A DNA stretch of 64,000 bases, from contig NZ_OCMY01000001.1 of NCBI RefSeq assembly GCF_900215435.1, forward strand, positions 3,534,001 to 3,598,000, given 5' to 3'. Position numbers and translations under genes: made by a program. Each line of letters opens with the position of its first letter. The stretch's first letter is position 1. Shown here piece by piece: positions 8,392 to 16,163 of this stretch. The notes below the pieces were generated by a model. It made no database searches, was not told the DNA's origin, and saw nothing but the letters and a program-made list of their open reading frames with translations. The DNA comes from Candidatus Pantoea floridensis (GTDB lineage: Bacteria; Pseudomonadota; Gammaproteobacteria; Enterobacterales; Enterobacteriaceae).

Positions 8392-9591
8392 ATGTCGCTG
8401 AATGCCCTTCAGCTCACCCTGGAAAACAGCCTCGAACAGCACAGCGCCGCCTATCTCAAGGTCTCGCAGGCGATATTCCAAAACCCGGAAACCGGCAACA
8501 ACGAGTATTTCGCCAGCGAACAGCTGACGCAGCTGCTGACGGCGCAGGGCTTTGACGTCACGCGTAACGTCGCCGGACACGAAACGGCTTTTTATGCGGT
8601 AAAGACCAGCAGCAAACCCGGCCCAACTATCGCTTTTCTGGCGGAGTATGACGCGCTGATCGGCATCGGACACGCTTGCGGCCACAATCTGATTGGCACC
8701 ACCAGCGTGGCTGCGGCCATCACGCTTTCCCAGGCGCTGGAGGAAACCGGCGGCCGCGTGGTGGTGCTGGGTACGCCAGCCGAAGAGGGCGGCTTAGCCG
8801 GGCCGGGCGGGCCCAAGGGCAACGTGAAGAAACGTTTTGTCGAAGCCGGATTACTGAAAGATGTCGATGTGGCGCTGATGGTGCATCCCGCCGGTAAAAC
8901 GCGCTTAACTGAATCGACACTGGCGAATAATCACCTCTACTTCCACTTTTACGGCAAACCGTCACATGCCGCCAGCGCGCCACATGAAGGTATCAATGCG
9001 CTGGATGCGCTGGTGTTGCTCTACAACGGCATCAGCGTGCTGCGTCAGCAGCTGCCGGACGGCGTGCGCGTGCACGGTATCATCACCAACGGTGGCCAGG
9101 CGCCGAACGTTATCCCGGAATACGCTTCGGCGCACTACTACATCCGTGCCGACAGCCGTGAAGTGGTCGAATCGCTCGAACCACGTCTGCGCGCCATAGC
9201 CGAAGGCGTGGCGCTGGCGACCGGTGCGCGCGTTGAAATTGATCATCAAATTGGCCCGCGCGATTTCAAACTCAATCCGGCACTCGATGCGCTGCTGCTG
9301 GATGAGTTCATCGCCGCAGGCGAACAGGTCGATTTGTCACCGCAGAAGAACAAAGTCTCTACCGATGCCGGCGACATCAGCCATGCGGTGCCGACAGCGC
9401 ATCCGTGGCTGAAAATCGGCCCTGACGATCTGATTTTCCACACCGTGCCGTTCCGCGAAGCCGCTAACTCAGCGCGCGGTTATCAGGCGCTGCTGATAGG
9501 TGCACGCGTGTTAGCGCGCACCGGATTGCGCCTGCTGACCGACGCGGACGCATTAAACCATGTCAAAGCGGATTTCGCGCGACAACCATAA
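8392..9591 (+). CDS. M20 family metallopeptidase / amidohydrolase
   Basis: The 399-residue protein has the two-zinc M20 layout: AFLAEYDALIGIGHACGHNL with the first ligands, the catalytic glutamate in VLGTPAEEGG, the VHPAG segment, a dimerisation domain with KPSHAASAPHEGINALDALV, and a late HTVPFREAA histidine. It resembles AbgB/HipO-type amidohydrolases that remove an acyl group from an N-acyl amino acid. A GGAGAG ribosome site precedes the ATG, and the monooxygenase gene follows after 11 bases. With the adjacent importer it suggests deacylation of an imported amide; the substrate itself is inference. Confidence 0.87.
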   Translation: MSLNALQLTLENSLEQHSAAYLKVSQAIFQNPETGNNEYFASEQLTQLLTAQGFDVTRNVAGHETAFYAVKTSSKPGPTIAFLAEYDALIGIGHACGHNLIGTTSVAAAITLSQALEETGGRVVVLGTPAEEGGLAGPGGPKGNVKKRFVEAGLLKDVDVALMVHPAGKTRLTESTLANNHLYFHFYGKPSHAASAPHEGINALDALVLLYNGISVLRQQLPDGVRVHGIITNGGQAPNVIPEYASAHYYIRADSREVVESLEPRLRAIAEGVALATGARVEIDHQIGPRDFKLNPALDALLLDEFIAAGEQVDLSPQKNKVSTDAGDISHAVPTAHPWLKIGPDDLIFHTVPFREAANSARGYQALLIGARVLARTGLRLLTDADALNHVKADFARQP

Positions 9592-9602
9592 AGGAGAGTG
9601 TT

Positions 9603-10904
9603 GTGTCGCAAACCTATCGCAGAAAATTGAAAACGCTGGTCGGTGCCAGCAGCGTGATCTCCGCGGCTAACGACAGCCAGCCGGGAGTGGGGATCGCGCG
9701 TGCTATCGAACTGGCGAAGATTGCCGAACGCGAAAAAATTACCGGGCTGTTCACCGCTGATTTGCTGCAGGCCGATCCGGCGGGCTTAGCGGGCACCACC
9801 GGCACTCAGGATCCGCTGATTGCGCTCGCCGCGCTGAGCCAGGTGACGTCACACATCGGTTTGATCGCCACCGTCAGCACCAGCTGGCTGCATCCGTACA
9901 ATCTGGCGCGTCAGGTCGCCACGCTCGATCACATTAGCGGCGGGCGTGCGGGCTGGAATGCGGTGACCTCCTCCGTTGGCGAGGAAAACTTTGGCGAAAG
10001 CCCGCTGCCGCCACCGCAGGAGCGCTATGCGCGTGCCACCGAATTTATCGAAGTGATGAACGCGCTGTATGACGCCAACGAGCGCGCGGCGGTGCAGCGC
10101 ACCGCCAGCGGCGGCATTCGTCTCGATCATACTAAACTGCATCCGATCAACTACCGCGGTGACTATTTTCAGGTTGCCGGACCGCTTAACGTGCCGCCAC
10201 CGCCGCAGCGCCGTCCGGTACAATTCCAGGCGGGACAGTCCGAGGCGGGCGTGACGCTGGGCGCGCGCTATGCCGAAGTGATTTACACCTCGCAGCCGAC
10301 CTTTGAGGCCGCGCAGACGTTTGTGGCTGAGGTGCAGCAACGCGCACGACGTTTTGGTCGTGAGCATAATCCTCCACTGATCATGAATTCCTTCCACGCC
10401 ATCATTGGTGAGAGCGACGCTGATGTTGCGCGTCGCCTGCGCGAAAAACATGAACGCATCAACTATGATCAAGGGCGTTTACGCGTGGCGGATATGTTAG
10501 GAGGCGAAGTGGATCTCCACGATGTGCCGCTTGACCAGCCGCTACCGGCGGCGTTGATTCCTGAAGTGACGCAGGTGCATCGTCTTCAGGGCCGTGCCGC
10601 CATCTTCCGTGGCTATGCGCTGGAAGGATTAACGCTGCGCGAGCTAATCATCAAAGCCGAAGAGACCGGCCACTGGTTTGTCGCCGGCACGCCAGCAACG
10701 CTGGCGGATGCCATCGAACAACGTTACCAGGCTGGTGTACTGGATGTGATTTCACTGCATGGCCTCGGGCAGCCGGACCAACAGGATTTGCTGCTCAACG
10801 GCCTGCTGCCGGAACTGCGCCGCCGCCAGCTGATTGATACGGATTATGTGGGCAGTGATTTCCGTAGCAGCCTTGAGCTGGCGGCGTTACCTGTGATTAA
10901 TTAA
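9603..10904 (+). CDS. NtaA/SnaA/DszA-family FMN-dependent monooxygenase
   Basis: A 433-residue flavin monooxygenase of the NtaA/DszA/YtnJ group: GLFTADLLQADPAG near the N terminus, STSWLHPYNLARQVATLDHISGGRAGWNAVTS with the FMN-contacting region, RPVQFQAGQSEAGV, and a final helical segment with GLGQPDQQDLLLNGLLPELR. The start is GTG at 9603 with GGAGAG upstream. Relatives cleave C-N or C-S bonds using reduced FMN from a separate reductase; no reductase gene lies nearby. It ends overlapping by four bases the stop of the convergent helicase gene. Confidence 0.88.
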   Translation: MSQTYRRKLKTLVGASSVISAANDSQPGVGIARAIELAKIAEREKITGLFTADLLQADPAGLAGTTGTQDPLIALAALSQVTSHIGLIATVSTSWLHPYNLARQVATLDHISGGRAGWNAVTSSVGEENFGESPLPPPQERYARATEFIEVMNALYDANERAAVQRTASGGIRLDHTKLHPINYRGDYFQVAGPLNVPPPPQRRPVQFQAGQSEAGVTLGARYAEVIYTSQPTFEAAQTFVAEVQQRARRFGREHNPPLIMNSFHAIIGESDADVARRLREKHERINYDQGRLRVADMLGGEVDLHDVPLDQPLPAALIPEVTQVHRLQGRAAIFRGYALEGLTLRELIIKAEETGHWFVAGTPATLADAIEQRYQAGVLDVISLHGLGQPDQQDLLLNGLLPELRRRQLIDTDYVGSDFRSSLELAALPVIN

Positions 10905-13621
10905 GCCGATTGCGGACTTACGAGAAGACCAGTTTGTTCCCGGTGCAGCGCTTTGTTCAGGAAGTCCGCAATTTTCTCTTCAATGTGGCTATCTATGGTG
11001 CGCAAACGGAGAAGCGGGATATCACATTTATCGAGCACTGACTGCTTCAATTGATCACGTTCCGCTTGTAGCGTTTCGGCGTGCTGACCACCGTCAACTT
11101 CAATAACGCCAAGCGGCTGTTTACCCACGCGATAATAAAGTACAAAATCGCAGCTCGCGCCTTGATTCATAAACTGCTCTTCACGCGACGTGAAGAGGCT
11201 ACTCGGCGCAATAATTAACTGTTTGAGTGGAATCTGGTTATGCAGCTGGATCGAAGAAAATTGCGCGAGTTTTAGCGCATCTTTAATTAAACGTGCGGCA
11301 ATCTGCTCAGATTTATAATTTGAATCCTCAGGATTAAGTCGTGCTTTTAACGTATCAAGAGACTGGTCATACTCTTCATAAAGTAGGTCGAAAGCAGAAA
11401 CGACCGGGCTTTGATAAACGTTATCGTTATCTGCATAATATTGCATATAGCGAATCAGTGCGGCGATGTGTTGGTTGTTTTGGGTAAACACATTATCACC
11501 CGTCACCAAAGTAAAATGACGTTTAGCGCGCGATACTGCCACATTAATCAGTTGCGGGTCATCAACGAATGCCAGGGATTGTGAGCTGGCTTTTTTATCG
11601 AGTACCGTCGAAAATACTATTTCATCACACTCCCGCCCTTGAAACTTATGCACGGTTGCGCTGACAAAATCCTGACCTAAATAGCCTTCAGAGAGATCAA
11701 CCTGCGCATTATAAGGGGCAATAAAGCCGCGCTGAGATTGTTCCTGCCAGTCCAGAGCATTCATTGACTCGATTTCACGTAGATTACTATTATCGCGATT
11801 ATGATTACCCTTAGCGGTAATCACTAAAGATAAAGCTTTTTCACCCCGATCGCGTGTCATGGCAATTAATTGATTATCGTAGAACTGTTTATTACAAAAT
11901 TGAATGATTTTAGGATGACATCGGTAATGCTCTTTCAATAACGTGACAGGGAGGTTCTTGCCGTATACGCTCAAAACTGAATCCAGCAGGCTATTACGTT
12001 GGCAGTCGTAAGCTGCCTCGGGCGCTGTAATATCAAACGGTAATTTCGCCGGTACGTGTGGAAGTTGCTTGCGGTCACCGACAATCACAACATTATGCGC
12101 ACATGCCAATGCAAAGACGCCGGGTAAAATATCCTGCTGCGATGCTTCGTCAATAATCACGTAATCCAGCGGGTTATCAGAGCCAACGGAACTGATAATT
12201 GAGTAAGTTGTGCTACCAATAACAGGAAAACGCTGTAAAAACGCGCTGAAGTTTCTACGGTAATTGCCTTCGTTGATCTCTTCCACCGGGCTGAGATGTT
12301 GGCTCAGATGCGCCTGTAAACAGTCATGCGAATCCTGCGAAATGGCTTTAATCAACTGCGAAACATCGCGATGAACTAATTGCTTTTCAGCATGGGCAAG
12401 CTTCTCTTTTGCCAGCGTGAGGCGCTGGCGATAGTAGTGGCGTTGTAGAGCATAGAAACAGGCCAGACGTTTTTCCGGTGTCTTAAGTGGCCGGGTATCA
12501 ATAATGCCGAAGCGGAAGAACAGTGTAAAACGCTGCGCTAAGCCTATTTTCTCACGCTTCATAGATTGCAATAATGCCATCAAATCCGTGCTTTTTTGCG
12601 GTGTCAGGCGATATTTATCAACCGGCCATCCTGAGGAAATAGAGTGGTTGCTCATCCATTGCGAGAGGTATTTTTCCTCAATTTTTAATTCCTCAATCTC
12701 GGCCAGGTAGCGTGCTTTATCACACTGTGCATGCAGATGGGATTTAATCTCAGTAACCGCTTTAGCGATCTCTTCTTTTCGCGGTGCAATATTTTTCCAG
12801 CAATTTGGCAAAGTAGGGAGTCGGGCAAAAAAATTCGCCTTATTATCGTTGCTACCGAGTTTCGCCACCACATGCCCTAATCCATACTCTTCGAGTTTCT
12901 GATAGACATTCTCTACAGCAGCATTGTTATTGGACACAACGGCAACGCTTTTATTCTCCATAAGAATATTAGCAATAATATTAAGAATGGTTTGGGTTTT
13001 TCCGGTGCCTGGAGGACCTTCAATGACGGAAAGTTGCGAACTAAATGCCTGCTCTACGGCCTGTATTTGGCTGTGATTCATGCCAAACGGGTAGATTAGC
13101 TGAGGTGAAAAATTGCGCCTGGCATTATTGCCCGCGAGGTAAGCATGTAAAGCAGTATCATTTATCGGAATTATTTTCGATAGCTGATGGGCCAGGTTTT
13201 CAGCAATCACCGTTTGATCGGTGGAAGCACTTTTGACGCGAGCCTGTGCCATTTCGACCAGATAGGAAAATAACGCTTTATCTTTATAGTCCGCAGGGTG
13301 ATAAATTTCCGCCTTATCAGCCATCATGAGGTAGCGATAGCTATTACCGGGGTAGGTGTAAAGTACATATTTATTACCGACCATCACGGCATTTTCAATT
13401 TCCTGAAATGTAGTGGTGCCTTTCTTACGCAATAGCGTACCGCTAATAGGGCTAATTGGCTCAATTTGGCATTCAGTGAATGGCCACGAATACGATTTAC
13501 CGGAGTGAAAAATCCCTTTAAGTTCCAATTGCTTATTATTATTGTATTTCAACTTCCAGTCTTTAAGTTGAGCGGTGCGGTCTTCACCGTTCACTATGAT
13601 CGTCGTCATTTCCCCATCCAT
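10901..13621 (-). CDS. SF1 (UPF1-like) helicase with C-terminal DUF2726/PD-(D/E)XK-like nuclease domain
   Basis: A 906-residue protein. Helicase motifs are intact: Walker A GPPGTGKT (202-209), Walker B IIDEASQQD (near 490), GDRKQLP (515-521), EHYRCHP (564-570), the VHKFQGREC segment (657-665) and NVAVSRAKRHF (693-703). A long helical insertion (about 280-440) separates the two halves of the first domain. The C-terminal 130 residues carry CDFVLYY and VIEVDGGQH, the D...ExD pattern of DUF2726-type nucleases. The DNA is visibly more AT-rich than its neighbours, which suggests transfer. It lies beside a HigBA-type pair and tRNA-Asn, so a defence role is plausible but unproven. The start is ATG 13621; ATG 13609 is an alternative. 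Confidence 0.85.
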   Translation of the reverse strand: MDGEMTTIIVNGEDRTAQLKDWKLKYNNNKQLELKGIFHSGKSYSWPFTECQIEPISPISGTLLRKKGTTTFQEIENAVMVGNKYVLYTYPGNSYRYLMMADKAEIYHPADYKDKALFSYLVEMAQARVKSASTDQTVIAENLAHQLSKIIPINDTALHAYLAGNNARRNFSPQLIYPFGMNHSQIQAVEQAFSSQLSVIEGPPGTGKTQTILNIIANILMENKSVAVVSNNNAAVENVYQKLEEYGLGHVVAKLGSNDNKANFFARLPTLPNCWKNIAPRKEEIAKAVTEIKSHLHAQCDKARYLAEIEELKIEEKYLSQWMSNHSISSGWPVDKYRLTPQKSTDLMALLQSMKREKIGLAQRFTLFFRFGIIDTRPLKTPEKRLACFYALQRHYYRQRLTLAKEKLAHAEKQLVHRDVSQLIKAISQDSHDCLQAHLSQHLSPVEEINEGNYRRNFSAFLQRFPVIGSTTYSIISSVGSDNPLDYVIIDEASQQDILPGVFALACAHNVVIVGDRKQLPHVPAKLPFDITAPEAAYDCQRNSLLDSVLSVYGKNLPVTLLKEHYRCHPKIIQFCNKQFYDNQLIAMTRDRGEKALSLVITAKGNHNRDNSNLREIESMNALDWQEQSQRGFIAPYNAQVDLSEGYLGQDFVSATVHKFQGRECDEIVFSTVLDKKASSQSLAFVDDPQLINVAVSRAKRHFTLVTGDNVFTQNNQHIAALIRYMQYYADNDNVYQSPVVSAFDLLYEEYDQSLDTLKARLNPEDSNYKSEQIAARLIKDALKLAQFSSIQLHNQIPLKQLIIAPSSLFTSREEQFMNQGASCDFVLYYRVGKQPLGVIEVDGGQHAETLQAERDQLKQSVLDKCDIPLLRLRTIDSHIEEKIADFLNKALHREQTGLLVSPQSA

Positions 13622-13777
13622 GAGTAGCGTTAATGATTGAAGGACTATAACCGCAGACGTGATGTGGGTGAAGTTTTCTCAGCCATTCTTTCTTATGACT
13701 CTTCTGGAACCCGTCTCCACACTTTGCTTCAAGCTTAATGCACCATTTTCTACATCTGTGCACACTCCACTTATCGC

Positions 13778-13807
13778 TTTACACCTATATAGCATTTGAC
13801 CTATATT
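13778..13807 (+). promoter_or_regulatory. Predicted higBA promoter with direct-repeat operator
   Basis: TTTACA (13778-13783) and TATATT (13802-13807) are separated by 18 bases, fitting a sigma-70 promoter. ACCTATAT occurs twice, at 13783-13790 and 13799-13806, overlapping both hexamers. That placement suits autorepression by the HigA-like antitoxin. Confidence 0.5.
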
Positions 13808-13821
13808 GGCAAGGAGGCATT

Positions 13822-14166
13822 GTGTGGAAGATAGAGACAACCGACAGATTTTATCGCTGGCTAATGTCGCTTGATGATGTTGACCGGGCTTGTGTACTGG
13901 CAGGGCTTATCGTTTTGCGAGAAAAAGGTCCGGCTCTAAGCAGGCCTTATGCCGATACGATTAAAGGTTCACGTTATAGCAACCTGAAAGAACTGCGAGT
14001 ACAAAGTAAAGGCGATCCCATTCGAGCATTTTTCGCCTTCGATCCATGGCGAATAGGTATTGTACTTTGTGCTGGATGCAAAGTAGGCAATGAAAAGCGC
14101 TTTTATGCTGAGATGGTCCCGCTGGCCGAGCGAGAATTTGCCAGGCATTTAGATAACAAGAGATGA
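13822..14166 (+). CDS. HigB-like / Gp49-type RelE-superfamily toxin
   Basis: A 114-residue basic protein that matches the phage Gp49/HigB-type RelE toxin pattern: a helical N terminus with FYRWLMSLDDVDRACV, the GSRYSNLKELRVQSKGDPIR strand pair and RAFFAFDPWRIGIVLCAG, then KRFYAEMVPLAEREF. Such toxins are ribosome-dependent mRNA cleaving enzymes. I chose GTG 13822 because AAGGAGG lies four bases upstream; a frame start at 13738 would add 28 unrelated residues. The toxin-first order with a following XRE antitoxin is typical of higBA. Confidence 0.88.
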   Translation: MWKIETTDRFYRWLMSLDDVDRACVLAGLIVLREKGPALSRPYADTIKGSRYSNLKELRVQSKGDPIRAFFAFDPWRIGIVLCAGCKVGNEKRFYAEMVPLAEREFARHLDNKR

Positions 14167-14180
14167 AAAGGAGAGAGGCG

Positions 14181-14483
14181 ATGGGCAGAACGCTAGAACA
14201 GATCCTCGCTGATGAAAAGCCTGAAGTGGTTGCCTGTGCCAAGGCTCTGGCGGAAGAGACCTTGCTCAACATTCATTTAGCGGAGCTGCGTGAGAAAGTG
14301 CAGAAAACCCAAGTGGAAATGGCGCAGGCGCTCAACATCAAACAACCTACCGTTGCGGGCATGGAAAAGCCGGGCCGCGACCTTAAGCTTTCTACGCTGA
14401 AGCGCTATATCGAAGCGGCGGGTGGAAAATTGCGGGTGGATATCGAATTACCAGACGGTTCGCATTACGAATTTGTGGTGTAA
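14181..14483 (+). CDS. HigA-like XRE family antitoxin
   Basis: A 100-residue antitoxin with a helix-turn-helix: LREKVQKTQVEMAQALNIKQ, then PTVAGMEKPGRDLKLSTLKR. The C-terminal strand LRVDIELPDGSHYEF probably contacts toxin. ATG 14181 has GGAGAGAGG directly upstream; an ATG at 14163 overlapping the toxin stop is also in frame and would add six residues. It should neutralise the preceding toxin and repress the shared promoter at 13778-13807. Confidence 0.87.
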   Translation: MGRTLEQILADEKPEVVACAKALAEETLLNIHLAELREKVQKTQVEMAQALNIKQPTVAGMEKPGRDLKLSTLKRYIEAAGGKLRVDIELPDGSHYEFVV

Positions 14484-14515
14484 CCATCAGCAAGTTATGT
14501 TCTGAAATCCCTTAA

Positions 14516-14535
14516 GGTGCGCATTTATGCGCACC
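14516..14535. repeat. REP-like palindrome
   Basis: GGTGCGCAT and ATGCGCACC arms around TT, the same core as elements at 1681, 2502, 41641 and 46121. It lies between the antitoxin gene and the tRNA-Asn terminator. Confidence 0.65.
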
Positions 14536-14584
14536 ATGAAGGTGGTCGCCATAAAGTTACGACCTTACTAAGTGCATAAAACAC

Positions 14585-14618
14585 AAAAGCCCGCTCAGGT
14601 TTCCCTGAGCGGGCTTTT
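14585..14618 (-). terminator. Terminator of tRNA-Asn
   Basis: Perfect 15-base arms (14585-14599 and 14604-14618) close a 4-base loop, with a GC-rich core flanked by A and T runs on either side. On the minus strand it follows the tRNA 3' end by six bases; by symmetry it can also stop transcription arriving from higBA. Confidence 0.85.
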
Positions 14619-14624
14619 TAAATT

Positions 14625-14700
14625 TGGCTCCTCTGACTGGACTCGAACCAGTGACATACGGATTAACAGTCCGCCGTTCTACCGACTGAACTACAGAGGA
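14625..14700 (-). tRNA. tRNA-Asn (anticodon GTT)
   Basis: The minus strand reads a complete 76-base cloverleaf beginning TCCTCTGTAGTTCAGTCGGT and ending in an encoded CCA. The anticodon loop holds CTGTTAA, so the anticodon is GTT, and the T loop has GGTTCGAGTCC. It looks identical or nearly so to the E. coli gene. tRNA-Asn genes are common integration targets, and the TA pair and AT-rich helicase lie on its 3' side. No second copy of the tRNA end was found in the window. Confidence 0.97.
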
Positions 14701-14718
14701 ATCGTGTGAACGAGGCGC

Positions 14719-14747
14719 ATATTAGCGATGCCGATCCCCATTGTCAA
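14719..14747 (-). promoter_or_regulatory. tRNA-Asn sigma-70 promoter
   Basis: On the minus strand a consensus -35 TTGACA (14742-14747) and -10 TAATAT (14719-14724) are 17 bases apart. A GC-rich discriminator (GCGCC) follows the -10, as usual for stringently controlled stable RNA genes. Confidence 0.85.
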
Positions 14748-15207
14748 AGCCCGACTGCACACTTCTGGTTTAAGTGCGCGTAAAAGCAGCGGAATGACGC
14801 TTTTTTGCCTTGAACGATCAGATTCTAAACTGCCAACAGGATCTCACTTTAAACGCAATTCCTTTGAGATGTTAGAGGCGTGTCAAAGTTTTGTTATTTG
14901 CCGATTTTAAAACAATCGTTTCAGTGCTTTTATGATGAAAGTTTCAAATGTGGATTGGATGAAATAAATGAACTGCTCATCACCACCTGCGAAACGCGCG
15001 CAGGCAGCTAAAACAGAATTGAGAAAATAACACATTGATAATTATTAGGTTGTAATAAACAGATGCAGTAAGCCAATAGCGTTAGACCAGAAGCCTTACC
15101 TCTACAACCACAAAAAAAACGCCAGCGATGTTGAGTGAATGTAAAAGATATTTTTCATTCGTCGTCTCAGCCAACCTGAGCATGTTAACGAAAAAGAAGG
15201 GTTACCT
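14748..15207. other. Gene-free leader of the sugar ABC transporter
   Basis: About 460 bases without a credible gene. The part from 14870 onward is AT-rich and should contain the promoter of the sugar transporter operon, but I could not single out convincing -35/-10 hexamers or a CRP-type palindrome. An AGAAGG ribosome site precedes the binding-protein start. Confidence 0.4.
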
Positions 15208-16131
15208 ATGAAATTCAAAAAAGCGTTAGTGACTTCCCTGTTAGCTTGCATGTTGCCTGCCGCAGTGATGGCAAAAGACCTTCAGGTGGGCGTCTCTATG
15301 GCGCTGTTTGATGACAACTTCCTCACCATTCTGCGCACCGCAATGCAGAAAGAGATGCAGAAAGACAACATCAAAGGTCAGGTCGAAGACGCGAAAGGCG
15401 ACGTTTCACAGCAGCTGCAGCAGGTTCAGAACTTCATTGGTCAGGGCGTTGACGCCATCATCGTTAACCCGGTAGACACCAACGCGGTAAAACCACTGGT
15501 GGATGCGGCGGCGAAAGCGGGCGTGCCGCTGGTGTTTGTTAACCGCAAACCGGCGGGTGAACTGAAAGACAAAATGGCCTTTGTCGGTTCCGACTCTGAA
15601 CTGGCCGGTCGTCTGCAAATGGAAGCGTTAGCGAAAAGAATGAACGGCAAAGGCAACGTGGCGATTCTGCTGGGTGACCTCGCCAACGAATCGACCCGCG
15701 AGCGCACCAAAGGTGTTGAAGCGGTCGTCGCGAAATATCCTGGCATCAAAGTGGTACAGAAACAGACCGCTAAATTCATGCGTAACGATGCGGTAGACGT
15801 GGTGAGCAACTGGTTAACCGCCGGTGATGACATCCAGGCCATTGCGTCTAACAACGATGAAATGGCGATTGGTGCACTGCAGGCGCTGGGTAAAAACCCG
15901 AACCACATCCTGGTTGCCGGTGTTGATGGCACCCCCGATGCGCTGCAAATGATCAAGAACGACAAAATGGTCGCCACCGTGTTCCAGGATGCTAAAGGCC
16001 AGGGTGAAGGCGCGGTACAAACGGCGGTCAAACTGATTAATGGCGAGAAAGTGCAAAAAGTCGTCGATATCCCGTTCCAGCTGATCACCAAAGACAATTA
16101 CGAAAAGTTCGTCAGTCAGAATCAAAAATAA
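15208..16131 (+). CDS. Sugar ABC transporter periplasmic binding protein (RbsB/inositol type)
   Basis: A 307-residue exported protein with a cleavable signal peptide (about 1-22, ending AVMA-KD). The mature part is a type I periplasmic-binding fold: VGVSMALFDDNFLT, GVDAIIVNPVDTNAVKPLV, GVPLVFVNRKPAG, the FVGSDS segment, then NNDEMAIGALQAL and VAGVDGTPDAL. This is the ribose/inositol/galactose group; the sugar is not identifiable. It is first in a three-gene importer operon. Confidence 0.87.
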   Translation: MKFKKALVTSLLACMLPAAVMAKDLQVGVSMALFDDNFLTILRTAMQKEMQKDNIKGQVEDAKGDVSQQLQQVQNFIGQGVDAIIVNPVDTNAVKPLVDAAAKAGVPLVFVNRKPAGELKDKMAFVGSDSELAGRLQMEALAKRMNGKGNVAILLGDLANESTRERTKGVEAVVAKYPGIKVVQKQTAKFMRNDAVDVVSNWLTAGDDIQAIASNNDEMAIGALQALGKNPNHILVAGVDGTPDALQMIKNDKMVATVFQDAKGQGEGAVQTAVKLINGEKVQKVVDIPFQLITKDNYEKFVSQNQK

Positions 16132-16163
16132 CCGTTCCCGACTTAGCCGTACGGAGGTGATGT

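Noticed and set aside
10901..14700. Integrative element with attL/attR at tRNA-Asn
   Set aside because: No integrase gene and no second copy of the tRNA 3' end could be found by eye in the window. The island idea is kept only as a hypothesis.
14728..14910. 60-residue open frame upstream of the sugar transporter
   Set aside because: It overlaps the tRNA-Asn promoter region, lacks a ribosome site and has no recognisable family.
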